This document shows, piece by piece, positions 51,487-59,685 of a DNA stretch of 64,000 nucleotides. Position 1 is the stretch's first letter. Each line of letters starts with the position of its first letter. Source of the stretch: Parabacteroides goldsteinii (lineage in GTDB: Bacteria; Bacteroidota; Bacteroidia; Bacteroidales; Tannerellaceae); contig NZ_JADNBB010000016.1 in assembly GCF_015550595.1 (NCBI RefSeq), positions 62,001 through 126,000 of the forward strand. The letters run 5' to 3'. The notes under the pieces are model-generated. The model made no database searches, was not told the DNA's origin, and saw only the letters and a program-made list of their open reading frames with translations. Made by a program: the position numbers and the translations under genes.

Positions 51487-53313
51487 TTAACTCTTCTGCA
51501 TCTGCTGCTGGAAGGTGATCTCTATAAATTCCGCCGGATGCGTGACGGCAACGAGCACAGTAATACGCATGATGCCCTCCAGTATGTCTTCGCCTGTCAT
51601 CGTGTCACCCAAGCCTACATGTACCTCGAAAGCATCTTCAGAGGTTGCACCGGCCAGTCCGCCACGCTTCCAAACACTGCGTAGGAAGTTCTCGATCATG
51701 CACTTCATATTCATCCATGTGCCGGCATCATTCGGCTCGAACACGTAAGCACGTGCAGCATTCTTTACTGACTCTTCGAGGAAAAGCAGGGTGCGGCGTA
51801 CGTTGATGTAGCGCCAGTCCAGCGAATTGCCGTCCAGTGTACGTGCGCCCCATACCTTGACACCTTCACCGCGGAACGTACGTATCACATTGATCGCTTT
51901 TCCGTTCATCGGTGCATTCAGGCCTGCCTGCTGTTCATCGTCGATGTCTTCTGCCGGGCTGTTCACATAGTTCAACGTTACATTGGCAGGAGCTTTCCAT
52001 ACGCCCCGGCTACTGTCTACCATCGCGTAGATACCGGCCATAGCAGCGGATGGAGGAAGCAGGTTCAGGCTCTTCAGTAGACCTTTTATGCTCTGCTTGT
52101 AAACAGAAGAAGCATTAAACAATGCCAGATGGAAAGATTGTTTGTCTTTGATCTTTATAAATGAGGGTTTCCAAATCACTCTCAACTTTTTGGCTACAAT
52201 TTCTTCTTTTTCTTCTCCTTCTGCATCCTTTACTATTTTCTTTATCTCTTCTACTTTTTCTATTTTACCAATGACCTTTTCTTTCTCTCCTTCAAGCAAT
52301 TTAATATCATCGCCTTCTTTAATCCCGCCAAACTCAAAAAGATGATTCTTTACTGTGATTTCACCAGCTGGTTTCAACTCAAACTCATCACTATAATATG
52401 TATTTATGACATTGGAAAAGCCTGGGTCGATACGGGAGAACTTGTTCCAGTAAATATAACTTTCATCATCCCATGTGAACATATCCCCGTCCAAATCGCG
52501 ATCCCCCAATATAGATGTATTCAGCCATGGGAAATAGGCTGCACCGTAAGACAGGAAGTTTGAACCGATATTCTCCCAGAATACGTTCACTTGAGTGTCA
52601 ATGCGCATATTCTCATCAGTTTTGGGATAAATATCGAGCAGGGCAAAGCGGTTTTTCATATCATATCCGCAATGAGATAGCATTTGCCGCTGTACATCTT
52701 TGAATTCAGTATCCGACAAACAAACCGCTTCGGGTATTACTACCAGGGTAATCTCTTGTTCCTGTCTTAGTTTGCTAAAGGCTCCTTCAAAATCCTTTTT
52801 TAAAACTTCCGGCTTCTTTTTGTAGTTACCTACCGAAACAATATAACAAGTACTACCACCATTGGCAAAAAACAACAGCATATTATAATATAATGTATAC
52901 GTACGATCTCCGTTAATACAAAACGCATAATTCACTTGATACGTTTTTTTCGAATTATTAGAATCATACACCAGTTCTTCTTTTTCTGTTGTTTCCAGAT
53001 CAAATTGAAACAAGGGAGATGACGGTTTTAATATCGCTCCGGTAGGTTTAATATCCTGACCATCCTTCTTTGCCTCCGGATGATACTTTACTATATCCAC
53101 ATCGAATTCCAATTTAGGTGCTCCACCGAAATATTGTATAAACTCCGTCATCGATGATATTTTCCAGGGTACATTCGTCAGGTCGTCATTTCCGTTCAGG
53201 GCTTTCTCGGTATAACCGATAAAGGCGGGAATGGCAGTGGCAGCCTCTACCACTGAATTGCCAAAGGCGTTCTTCTCTTTGATATAAACGCCGGGGGTTT
53301 TGTATTCGCCCAT
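51487..53313 (-). CDS. Contractile sheath protein, longer paralog with surface insertion
   Basis: The 608-residue protein shares its N-terminus (GEYKTPGVYIKEKNAFGNS) and C-terminal 200 residues with the next sheath gene. It differs by a longer middle with a charged insertion (about 310-415), including HLFEFGGIKEGDDIKLLEGEKEKVIGKIEKVEEIKKIVKDAEGEEKEEIVAKKLRVIW, which looks like a small beta-barrel plus Lys/Glu-rich arm. In sheath proteins, inserted middle domains decorate the outer surface. The coding sequence of this insert is AT-rich compared with the shared ends, suggesting independent change. Confidence 0.94.
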   Translation of the reverse strand: MGEYKTPGVYIKEKNAFGNSVVEAATAIPAFIGYTEKALNGNDDLTNVPWKISSMTEFIQYFGGAPKLEFDVDIVKYHPEAKKDGQDIKPTGAILKPSSPLFQFDLETTEKEELVYDSNNSKKTYQVNYAFCINGDRTYTLYYNMLLFFANGGSTCYIVSVGNYKKKPEVLKKDFEGAFSKLRQEQEITLVVIPEAVCLSDTEFKDVQRQMLSHCGYDMKNRFALLDIYPKTDENMRIDTQVNVFWENIGSNFLSYGAAYFPWLNTSILGDRDLDGDMFTWDDESYIYWNKFSRIDPGFSNVINTYYSDEFELKPAGEITVKNHLFEFGGIKEGDDIKLLEGEKEKVIGKIEKVEEIKKIVKDAEGEEKEEIVAKKLRVIWKPSFIKIKDKQSFHLALFNASSVYKQSIKGLLKSLNLLPPSAAMAGIYAMVDSSRGVWKAPANVTLNYVNSPAEDIDDEQQAGLNAPMNGKAINVIRTFRGEGVKVWGARTLDGNSLDWRYINVRRTLLFLEESVKNAARAYVFEPNDAGTWMNMKCMIENFLRSVWKRGGLAGATSEDAFEVHVGLGDTMTGEDILEGIMRITVLVAVTHPAEFIEITFQQQMQKS

Positions 53314-53359
53314 AGTCTTTCGAATTTTAATTTAACAATGTATTTGTCTCTTTCTACTT

Positions 53360-54163
53360 TCAATAATAACATATCTGACGGATGATTCCGCTCTGTCCGC
53401 TTTGGAAACGCCCGAGGTCAGGAAGAGGAACCTGCGACAGCAAGACCCGCCTCTGCTTCCTTTCACCTTTCAGGGCTATGAGACGCAGATGGCTTCCGAG
53501 ATTCTCCAACAACGGGAAACTATCTTTGGTAATAGTGTATACTGCTGTTTTTCCAAATACCTCACATTCCTTAAAATCAGAAAACTTCAACTTGCCAATG
53601 GCATCTTCCAGCAAAAGATCATCGGGGGAGATATGCTCTTTGCTACGCGACAGGAAGAAGTATTCCCACTGAACTTCCGGAGCTGAAAAATGCAATACTT
53701 CCTGTTTCGGATTATCGGCTTCTGCCGCCTCCAGCAACTCTTTCGTCAGCCGGAGACGAACAGTACAGAACGAAGCACGGAATTTTAATTTTTCATTCAA
53801 AGGACGAATGGCAGACATGACGCTCACCTTATTCTTTTTCTCCATTTCTTCCTCCTTTGCGGGAAGTTGCAACAGATAAGTACCTGCAGGATGTAAACCA
53901 TCCCATTCCGTATAGAGTGTAAAAATGGGATCGGTGATGTTCAGCGAAAATTCCAACATATCTCTCTCCGTATCCACCCCTGGGTCTGTGGAGTCATAAA
54001 GTAGCGTCCATTCGTTTACAGCCGTTTGCCGGAAAAGTAAGGTCCGTTGCCTTGCCAACTGCAAACCTTGAGGAGTGATACGAAGCGACAGGGCCGGGCA
54101 CGCTCTATTGTTGAAATAATCATGCTCTATAGTGATACGATATAAAGGTTTGTAGATTTCCAT
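53360..54163 (-). CDS. Conserved-looking injection-system protein of unknown function (267 aa)
   Basis: I recognise no domain. The sequence starts MEIYKPLYRITIEHDYFNNRACPALSLRITPQGLQLARQRTLLFRQ and is mostly beta-strand-like without signal peptide, membrane helix or Cys motif. It lies between the cap (DUF4255) gene, 13 bp away, and the long sheath gene, 46 bp away, all in one direction, so it is part of the structural operon. A second cap/terminator protein or assembly factor is possible from position alone. Confidence 0.7.
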   Translation of the reverse strand: MEIYKPLYRITIEHDYFNNRACPALSLRITPQGLQLARQRTLLFRQTAVNEWTLLYDSTDPGVDTERDMLEFSLNITDPIFTLYTEWDGLHPAGTYLLQLPAKEEEMEKKNKVSVMSAIRPLNEKLKFRASFCTVRLRLTKELLEAAEADNPKQEVLHFSAPEVQWEYFFLSRSKEHISPDDLLLEDAIGKLKFSDFKECEVFGKTAVYTITKDSFPLLENLGSHLRLIALKGERKQRRVLLSQVPLPDLGRFQSGQSGIIRQICYY

Positions 54164-54176
54164 TTCTATATCTATT

Positions 54177-54713
54177 TTACATTCCTATAATTGTTTGATC
54201 GGCAACGCTTCCACTGAAAAAAATTTCTTCCGCATCTATAATGAGCCGGCGTATCCTGCACATCACCGACGGATAGTACTGACCGCCGAGTGTAGTCCAC
54301 ACATTGTTTAACTCTTGCGATGATAATGTGACGATTTCTATAGTATACCCCACCCCATCTACTTCAAATTTGGATACGGACTGAACAAATTTCAAGGCAT
54401 CGGAAAGTACAGAAAGTGATTCTGTGTACTGTTTCTCGTCGTAAACGGCTGCCAACATAATGTTGAGGTTCAATAAAAGCGGTGGAGTCATGCGGACATA
54501 CCCTTTGTCCTCTCGTTGTATAGGAGCTGAGATACCGCCGGCAGTCTCCCGTTCGACACTAATCAGCGACACGAACATTTTATTGGGTTTCATTTCGGTA
54601 CTGTTTCCTATGAAGCCGACTTCCGCCATACCTTCGGGTTGGTGGTGCAGGCGACGAAGATATTCGTCCATGCAGGCTGCATAATATGTCAGAACTTTCT
54701 TTATCATAAGCAT
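54177..54713 (-). CDS. DUF4255 tail-terminator/cap protein (Pvc16/Afp16-like)
   Basis: The 178-residue protein matches the DUF4255/Pvc16 N-terminal domain: MIKKVLTYYAACMDEYLRRLH, MFVSLISVERETAGG, PPLLLNLNIMLAAVYDEKQYTESLSVLSDALKFVQS, LNNVWTTLGGQYYPSVMCRIRRLIID. In Afp, Afp16 closes the upper end of tube and sheath and fixes final length. In classical Afp/PVC loci the gene is last; here it is first in the operon. Met3 is an alternative start. Confidence 0.9.
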   Translation of the reverse strand: MLMIKKVLTYYAACMDEYLRRLHHQPEGMAEVGFIGNSTEMKPNKMFVSLISVERETAGGISAPIQREDKGYVRMTPPLLLNLNIMLAAVYDEKQYTESLSVLSDALKFVQSVSKFEVDGVGYTIEIVTLSSQELNNVWTTLGGQYYPSVMCRIRRLIIDAEEIFFSGSVADQTIIGM

Positions 54714-54947
54714 TACATGAGAGTGTTTATTATTTCATGGATCTTTACTACCTCTTTAGGAGTTAGCTTAGTTGTCTAATCGCAAATGAAACATTTAATT
54801 TATTAAAAGACAAACAAAATAGGATCGTAGAAGTGACAACTCTTGGAAAATAAGGTGACAAGAGTGATGTCACCCTCTTCATAACACGTTCTGTCATATT
54901 TTTGTCACCAAAAGAAAGCTTTCCACCGATCTTTCAAATATTCTCTT
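54714..54947. promoter_or_regulatory. Divergent control region with four GTGACA half-sites
   Basis: No gene is seen here. GTGACAA occurs at 54833 and GTGACAAG at 54855 (22 bp apart); the inverted TGTCACC occurs at 54868 and 54903. The pair GTGACA-agagtga... at 54855-54873 forms a dyad GTGACA-N7-TGTCAC. This is the only long gap before the first injection-system gene, so its promoter should be here, but no exact TAnnTTTG facing it was found. Confidence 0.5.
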
Positions 54948-54955
54948 TATCTTTG
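54948..54955 (+). promoter_or_regulatory. -7 promoter element for the queuosine-precursor transporter
   Basis: TATCTTTG is an exact TAnnTTTG. A transcript from here would begin just before the GAAAGC/GCTTTC hairpin (54985-55000) and the preQ1 aptamer. Confidence 0.6.
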
Positions 54956-55000
54956 CAGCCGAAATAATAAAGAGACATGATAAAGAAAGCTTAGGCTTTC

Positions 55001-55032
55001 CCGAGTGCTTGATAAACCTCGTAAAAAACAAG
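55001..55032 (+). ncRNA. PreQ1-I riboswitch aptamer
   Basis: The minimal preQ1 class I fold is visible: stem CGAG (55002-55005) with CTCG (55018-55021), a 12-nt loop TGCTTGATAAAC, then the A-rich tail TAAAAAACAAG. Loop CTTG (55008-55011) pairs with tail CAAG (55029-55032) as the pseudoknot. It ends 4 nt before the transporter ATG, so ligand binding would hide the start region. PreQ1 is the queuosine precursor, matching the gene. Confidence 0.87.
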
Positions 55033-55036
55033 AATT

Positions 55037-55720
55037 ATGCAGAAGACGACTGTTTCAATCCCCTTCATGCTACTGGGCATCTTGTTTAATATATGCCTGG
55101 TTGCTTCCAATCTTTTGGAGACCAAAGTTGTTCAGGTATTTGGCATCACCGCCACAGCCGGATTGATCGTGTTCCCGATTTCCTACATCATCAACGACTG
55201 TATTGCGGAAGTCTGGGGCTTTAAGAAGGCACGCCTTATTATCTGGAGTGGTTTCGCATCCAACTTCCTCGTTATTGGATTTGCACAACTGGCCGTTATG
55301 TTGCCTGCCGCCCCGTTCTGGGAAGGAGAAGAAGGCTTCAACTTCGTTTTCGGGATGGCACCGCGTATCGCTATTGCAAGCCTGATCGCTTTCCTGGTCG
55401 GTTCGTTCCTGAATGCGTATGTGATGAGTAAGATGAAAATAGCTTCAAAAGGGAAAAATTTCTCGTTACGCGCTATCGTTTCGACACTGGTCGGAGAGAG
55501 TGCCGACTCGCTGATTTTCTTCCCGATAGCTTTCCTCGGACTGATCCCCCCGGCTGAATTATTTATTATGATAGGGACACAGGCCGTACTGAAATCACTC
55601 TATGAAGTACTGATCCTGCCTGTCACTATCCGCGTAGTGAAATATATCAAGAAGGTAGACGGAACAGATGTGTATGATATAGGGACATCATACAATATCC
55701 TGAAAGTAAAGGATATATAA
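55037..55720 (+). CDS. Queuosine precursor transporter (VUT/YhhQ family)
   Basis: The 227-residue protein has about six membrane helices and the family hallmarks VFPISYIINDCIAEVWGFKKAR, FVFGMAPRIAIASLIAFLVGSFLNAYVMSKMK and STLVGESADSLIFFPIAFLG. It should import preQ1 or preQ0-type 7-deazaguanine for queuosine synthesis. The preQ1-I aptamer directly upstream supports this substrate and predicts shut-off when preQ1 is plentiful. It is transcribed divergently from the injection-system operon. Confidence 0.95.
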   Translation: MQKTTVSIPFMLLGILFNICLVASNLLETKVVQVFGITATAGLIVFPISYIINDCIAEVWGFKKARLIIWSGFASNFLVIGFAQLAVMLPAAPFWEGEEGFNFVFGMAPRIAIASLIAFLVGSFLNAYVMSKMKIASKGKNFSLRAIVSTLVGESADSLIFFPIAFLGLIPPAELFIMIGTQAVLKSLYEVLILPVTIRVVKYIKKVDGTDVYDIGTSYNILKVKDI

Positions 55721-55723
55721 AAC

Positions 55724-55787
55724 ACCGGCACTATTGTGTCAGGTTACTACCTTAGTTATGGTAGCCAACCGATACAATAGTGCCGGT
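55724..55787. terminator. Long hairpin between transporter and Mfa2-like gene
   Basis: Arms ACCGGCACTATTGT (55724-55737) and ACAATAGTGCCGGT (55774-55787) pair exactly. Inside, GGTTACTACC and GGTAGCCAACC can pair further. It lies between convergent genes and probably serves both. Confidence 0.75.
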
Positions 55788-55834
55788 AACTTATCACTAC
55801 TATGCCAAAATACAATTACAAACAAACAACGACA

Positions 55835-56827
55835 TCAGACTACTCCCCCGGGAAAATCAATCGTTTCGGAACTTTCCGTCCAGTTCACCACTTCAAAACC
55901 ATCTGAGGATGTTTCTTCCGAATACAGATCACCCAAGGTTATATTCAGTGTCAATCTGTTCCCGGCAGCCAGTGCATTAGCCAAGGGTTTCTGATAACGT
56001 TTTACCTGCCCGTTCTTCAATGTCAATTCTATCGTCAACGGAGGATTTGCCGCAGACGGAAAAACCATTACTGTTGAATTAGCCGACATCGACATGCTAT
56101 CGGCAGACATACTCAGGGGGAACATTACCGTTTTTGTAAAATCGCTGGGGATTGCTGTATAATAATTCAGCTGTGAAGCGATAGTACCGATCAGGATACG
56201 GGCAGATGCGATACTTTCATTCATTTTATCTCCATCCTTATTCGTCAGCGTGACCTTCAGGCCAGATACCGCCCGTTTCAGGGTTGCCTGCATCTTTTCT
56301 GTTCCCACCTTTATAGGATTTACAGCATGCAGATAATCATAAACCGGACTATAGGTCGTATCGGAATAAGATGTTTTTCTTAAAGACAAAGAGAGGTCAG
56401 ACAGGTTTGTACCCAAGCGCAGGCCCGGCTCGTTAATCATCGATGAAGCATCATAGGTCGAATCGGTCTGGCTGTTTTTAGGAATAGCCCAGTACAGGAA
56501 ATTATAATCACCCAAAGGAAGTCTGACAGGAAGGGGGGCAGTGGCTATGGAGCCATTCTTTATCGCATACATGGCATTTATAACAGTCAAAGTCCCTTTC
56601 TTATTATAATTGCCATAATAAAGAGTCGTATCTTCCAGACAAGGATACACCATCAAGGCTCCGGTAAAAGCACTTGTCGAAGCGTCCGATGAAACATCTA
56701 CCTCTGCCAGTTCAGGCGTTATCAGTTCCTCTTCTTTTCCGTTCATTCCGCAATCGCAATCATCGTCTTTCGAGCAACTGCACAGAAAAACAGCCACTAA
56801 CAGTGTTGAAAAAACTAACTTATTCAT
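55835..56827 (-). CDS. FimB/Mfa2-like fimbrial-associated lipoprotein
   Basis: From the ATG at 56827 the protein has 330 residues; a TTG nine bases earlier is less likely. The signal MNKLVFSTLLVAVFLCSCS has a lipobox Cys at about 16-18. The body fits the Mfa2/FimB fold used for anchoring type V fimbriae: LPLGDYNFLYWAIPKN, a typical LKRAVSGLKVTL segment, and paired beta-sandwich strands to the end. No major fimbrillin gene is in the window, so it could be an orphan anchor or a related surface lipoprotein. Confidence 0.75.
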   Translation of the reverse strand: MNKLVFSTLLVAVFLCSCSKDDDCDCGMNGKEEELITPELAEVDVSSDASTSAFTGALMVYPCLEDTTLYYGNYNKKGTLTVINAMYAIKNGSIATAPLPVRLPLGDYNFLYWAIPKNSQTDSTYDASSMINEPGLRLGTNLSDLSLSLRKTSYSDTTYSPVYDYLHAVNPIKVGTEKMQATLKRAVSGLKVTLTNKDGDKMNESIASARILIGTIASQLNYYTAIPSDFTKTVMFPLSMSADSMSMSANSTVMVFPSAANPPLTIELTLKNGQVKRYQKPLANALAAGNRLTLNITLGDLYSEETSSDGFEVVNWTESSETIDFPGGVV

Positions 56828-56930
56828 ACTCACCAAATTTTTGTTTAGATTTATGCTTATAGAAACAGCACAAAAATCATTTGGTTTTCTGAATCGGGTT
56901 AATTAACTTTTACTGTCCGGAAGGAATTAT

Positions 56931-57536
56931 TTACTTAAAAAGATGCGACCAGTCTTCCCGGGGCTGGGGAGCATAAGTGCGGATACCTAACGACTCGGCT
57001 GTACGGCAATTGGCTGTAGCGTCGTCTATGAACAGGGTTTCTGCCGGATCGATACCGGCATCCTTTAATACATATTCGAAAATATCAGCATTGGGTTTGA
57101 CCATATTCAGTTCGTATGAAAGATAGATCTTATTGAAAAAATCTTTGGCATGATGTCCGTTACAGGCAAAACTGTTTTTCTCAGCCCAGAGCCAATGGAT
57201 CTCGTTCGTATTACTAAGTAGCATCGTATTGTATTTAGAGCGGAGTTCCATCAGTAGATCCAGCTTATAAGCAGGTACATCGTCGAGCATGGCAATCCAG
57301 GCGGCATCGATCTGTTCGTCGGTAAGATGCTGACTGGTAAGATGGCGAATACCATCCCGGAACTCGGCCGAAGAAATTGTTCCCATCTCTATCTGCATAA
57401 AGAGGTCTTTGCTGTTCAATATCCGGTCGCGGACATCAGGCACGCCAAAGTTCTCGAATGCCTCTACACAACGGTTGCGGGTCAGATTGATAATCACCCC
57501 TCCAAAGTCTATAATCAGGTTTTTTATTCCTTCCAT
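56931..57536 (-). CDS. HAD family hydrolase (HAD-IA, YihX-like)
   Basis: The 201-residue protein has the HAD motifs: motif I IIDFGGVIINL, motif II LLSNTNEIHW, motif III Lys in ELNMVKPNADIFEYVL and motif IV LFIDDATANCRTAESLGI. The helical cap sits between motifs I and II, as in subfamily IA. It is a probable phosphatase on a small metabolite; the substrate is unknown. It starts 11 bp after the potD-like gene, so it is transcribed with the polyamine transporter. Confidence 0.9.
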   Translation of the reverse strand: MEGIKNLIIDFGGVIINLTRNRCVEAFENFGVPDVRDRILNSKDLFMQIEMGTISSAEFRDGIRHLTSQHLTDEQIDAAWIAMLDDVPAYKLDLLMELRSKYNTMLLSNTNEIHWLWAEKNSFACNGHHAKDFFNKIYLSYELNMVKPNADIFEYVLKDAGIDPAETLFIDDATANCRTAESLGIRTYAPQPREDWSHLFK

Positions 57537-57547
57537 ACTCAGTAATA

Positions 57548-58876
57548 TTACCAGCGCCGGCGACGTCTACGGTGACGCTGTTTTTGTTTATAATCACGTA
57601 TCCTGCGGTAGACAACCCAGACAAACAGGAGTCCGAATACCGCAAAAATCAGTAAGACAATACCCGTATTCAGGTTATCGCCTTTCACACGGCTCCACAT
57701 CTCAAGTACAAGTTCAGTTTCATCACCGAAATCGCGGATCATGGCACAACGTTCCACCACCTTACGGTCCGGATATTGTACCTGGTTGATCTGAATACTA
57801 TCGTTGCCGGGACCGAAGAAATAACTCAGATCGGAGAACTCTTCGATCGTCGTATCTATTTTCGCTTCCAGTATTTCAGGAGTTGCAACGGCACTTACAT
57901 ACCCGTTGGCATCCATATTACGCAAGGCAATATCGGAACGGCAGAGGAAATCGAGGAAATAGCTTGCCGCTTTCACATTGCGCGCATACTTGGGGATCGC
58001 CCAACCATCGTACCAAATATTGCTACCTTCCAGCGGGACTTCATAGCCCAGCTCCACTCCTACCGCTTCGGCTTCTTCCATAGCCCATACAGCATCACCG
58101 CTCCAGGTCAGGTTAAGCCAAGCTTTGTTCTTGGTCATCATTTCCTTTCCAAAGTCAGCTTCCCACCCGGCGATATTGGGTTTCATACGTTTCAACCACT
58201 CCTCGGCGATAGCGATCGCTTCGGGTGAGTTATCGTTCATCAGTTGCTCTACCGTAATAATTCCATCAGCCAGTTCTTTGGCATGGGCATAAATGATGGC
58301 AGTACCGTAGGCATCGCGGTAACTGTCTTTCATCAGGATCTTGTTCTTATACTTCGGATTCCAGAGGCAATCCCAGGTCATCACCTCATCCTGAGTAACA
58401 AACTTTTTGTTATACAGCAAACCGGCCGTACCCCACATATAAGGAACCACATAATCGGTAGTTTCCATACCCGGCTGGCTCAGCTTATTCAACTGTTCCT
58501 GGATATAAGGAGATATGTTGTCCAGATAATCCGGTGTTTTACCAAAGCTCCGGTCGATAGGAAGCAACAACTTCTTTTTCAACATACGTTCGATGATGTA
58601 TTCAGAAGGGCATATAAGGTCAAAATCTTCGTGACCACGCTCTATCTTGGTGAGCATGATCTCGTTGATATCGAACACCTGGTAGATGATCCGGATATCT
58701 TCTCCGGTCTGCTCCTTATACCACTCAGGAAATTCGACCAGTACTTCTTCGTCGATATAATCGGCCCAGTTGTATACCTTTAATATCTTACTGCGTTCCT
58801 TATCTGTCCGTGCACAAGAAGATAAGATACCCAGAAAAGCAACCAGCACACATACTATTTTAATCAGTCTTTTCAT
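57548..58876 (-). CDS. potD: Spermidine/putrescine-binding lipoprotein PotD with C-terminal membrane anchor
   Basis: The 442-residue protein has a lipoprotein signal (LVAFLGILSSC) and a full PotD-type binding domain: KVYNWADYIDEEVLVEF, DLICPSEYIIERMLKKKLL, YMWGTAGLLYNKKFV, NLTWSGDAVWAMEEA and EGSNIWYDGWAIPKYARN. Beyond the usual end it carries an extra C-terminal extension (about 395-442): an inner-membrane helix NTGIVLLIFAVFGLLFVWVVYR, then a basic tail KQRHRRRRRRW. The standard bacterial PotD lacks such a helix. It would fix the receptor at the inner membrane beside PotBC. Confidence 0.93.
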   Translation of the reverse strand: MKRLIKIVCVLVAFLGILSSCARTDKERSKILKVYNWADYIDEEVLVEFPEWYKEQTGEDIRIIYQVFDINEIMLTKIERGHEDFDLICPSEYIIERMLKKKLLLPIDRSFGKTPDYLDNISPYIQEQLNKLSQPGMETTDYVVPYMWGTAGLLYNKKFVTQDEVMTWDCLWNPKYKNKILMKDSYRDAYGTAIIYAHAKELADGIITVEQLMNDNSPEAIAIAEEWLKRMKPNIAGWEADFGKEMMTKNKAWLNLTWSGDAVWAMEEAEAVGVELGYEVPLEGSNIWYDGWAIPKYARNVKAASYFLDFLCRSDIALRNMDANGYVSAVATPEILEAKIDTTIEEFSDLSYFFGPGNDSIQINQVQYPDRKVVERCAMIRDFGDETELVLEMWSRVKGDNLNTGIVLLIFAVFGLLFVWVVYRRIRDYKQKQRHRRRRRRW

Positions 58877-58896
58877 TCTTCTATTCCTCTTTGATG

Positions 58897-59685
58897 TTAC
58901 TTACCGGCTTTATCGGCACGCTTGTTAATCACAATCAATAGCACCAGTACGGTGATGAAGATAATGGTGGAAAGCGGTCGTAACTCCGGTGTAAGACCTC
59001 CCTTCCGGGCATCCGCATAAATGAAAGTAGACAGCGTTTCGAGTCCTTCGTTACCAATGGTAAAGATCGTAACGGCAAAATCGTCGATCGAAAGCGTGAA
59101 TGCCAGGATAAATCCGCTGATCATTCCCGGACGGATCTCCGGCAGGATCACCTTACGCAAGGCCTGGAACGGGGTTGCTCCCAGATCAAGGGCTGCCTCA
59201 TAGACATTCTGGTTCATTTTTTTGAGACGGGGCATCACACTCAATACCACATAAGGAGTACAGAACGTGATATGTGCCAATACCACCGTAGTAAATCCCT
59301 GCGATACACCGAAGCTGACGAACAACAGGAAAAGGGAAACCCCGGTTATGATATCCGCATTCATCATCGGTATGGCATTGGTGAAGTTCATAACCTGACG
59401 CGGGCGGCTTCTCAAATTAAAGATACCTATTGCTGCAACGCTTCCCAATATAGTGGAGATAGACGCGGCCAGCATGGCTATGGCGAATGTATTCCACAAG
59501 GCACCAACCAGCGAACGTTGCACACCTCCGGTAAACAACGAACTATACAACTTTGTTGAAAATCCCGTCCAGTTACCCAATACTTTTGCCTCGGTAAAAG
59601 AGAAGATCATAATGATCAGGATCGGGGAATAAAGGAGCAAAAGAAGTAACCACAGATAGGCCTTAGCCATTATTTTCGTCATCAT
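58897..59685 (-). CDS. potC: Spermidine/putrescine ABC transporter permease PotC
   Basis: The 262-residue protein has six membrane helices and the ABC permease loop EAALDLGATPFQALRKVILPEIRPGMISGFILAFTLSIDDFAVT, which includes the conserved EAA motif. Together with PotB it forms the channel. Its start overlaps the end of potB by 4 bp. Confidence 0.95.
   Translation of the reverse strand: MMTKIMAKAYLWLLLLLLYSPILIIMIFSFTEAKVLGNWTGFSTKLYSSLFTGGVQRSLVGALWNTFAIAMLAASISTILGSVAAIGIFNLRSRPRQVMNFTNAIPMMNADIITGVSLFLLFVSFGVSQGFTTVVLAHITFCTPYVVLSVMPRLKKMNQNVYEAALDLGATPFQALRKVILPEIRPGMISGFILAFTLSIDDFAVTIFTIGNEGLETLSTFIYADARKGGLTPELRPLSTIIFITVLVLLIVINKRADKAGK

Noticed and set aside
31918-54713. Type VI secretion system
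   Set aside because: No membrane-complex proteins (TssJ/L/M-like) or two-module ClpV ATPase. DUF4157, DUF4255, the single-module AAA+ protein and CIS tape-measure protein point to the extracellular class.
31918-54713. Prophage
   Set aside because: No capsid, portal, terminase, integrase, repressor or attachment-site repeats were seen; the block is purely tail-like.
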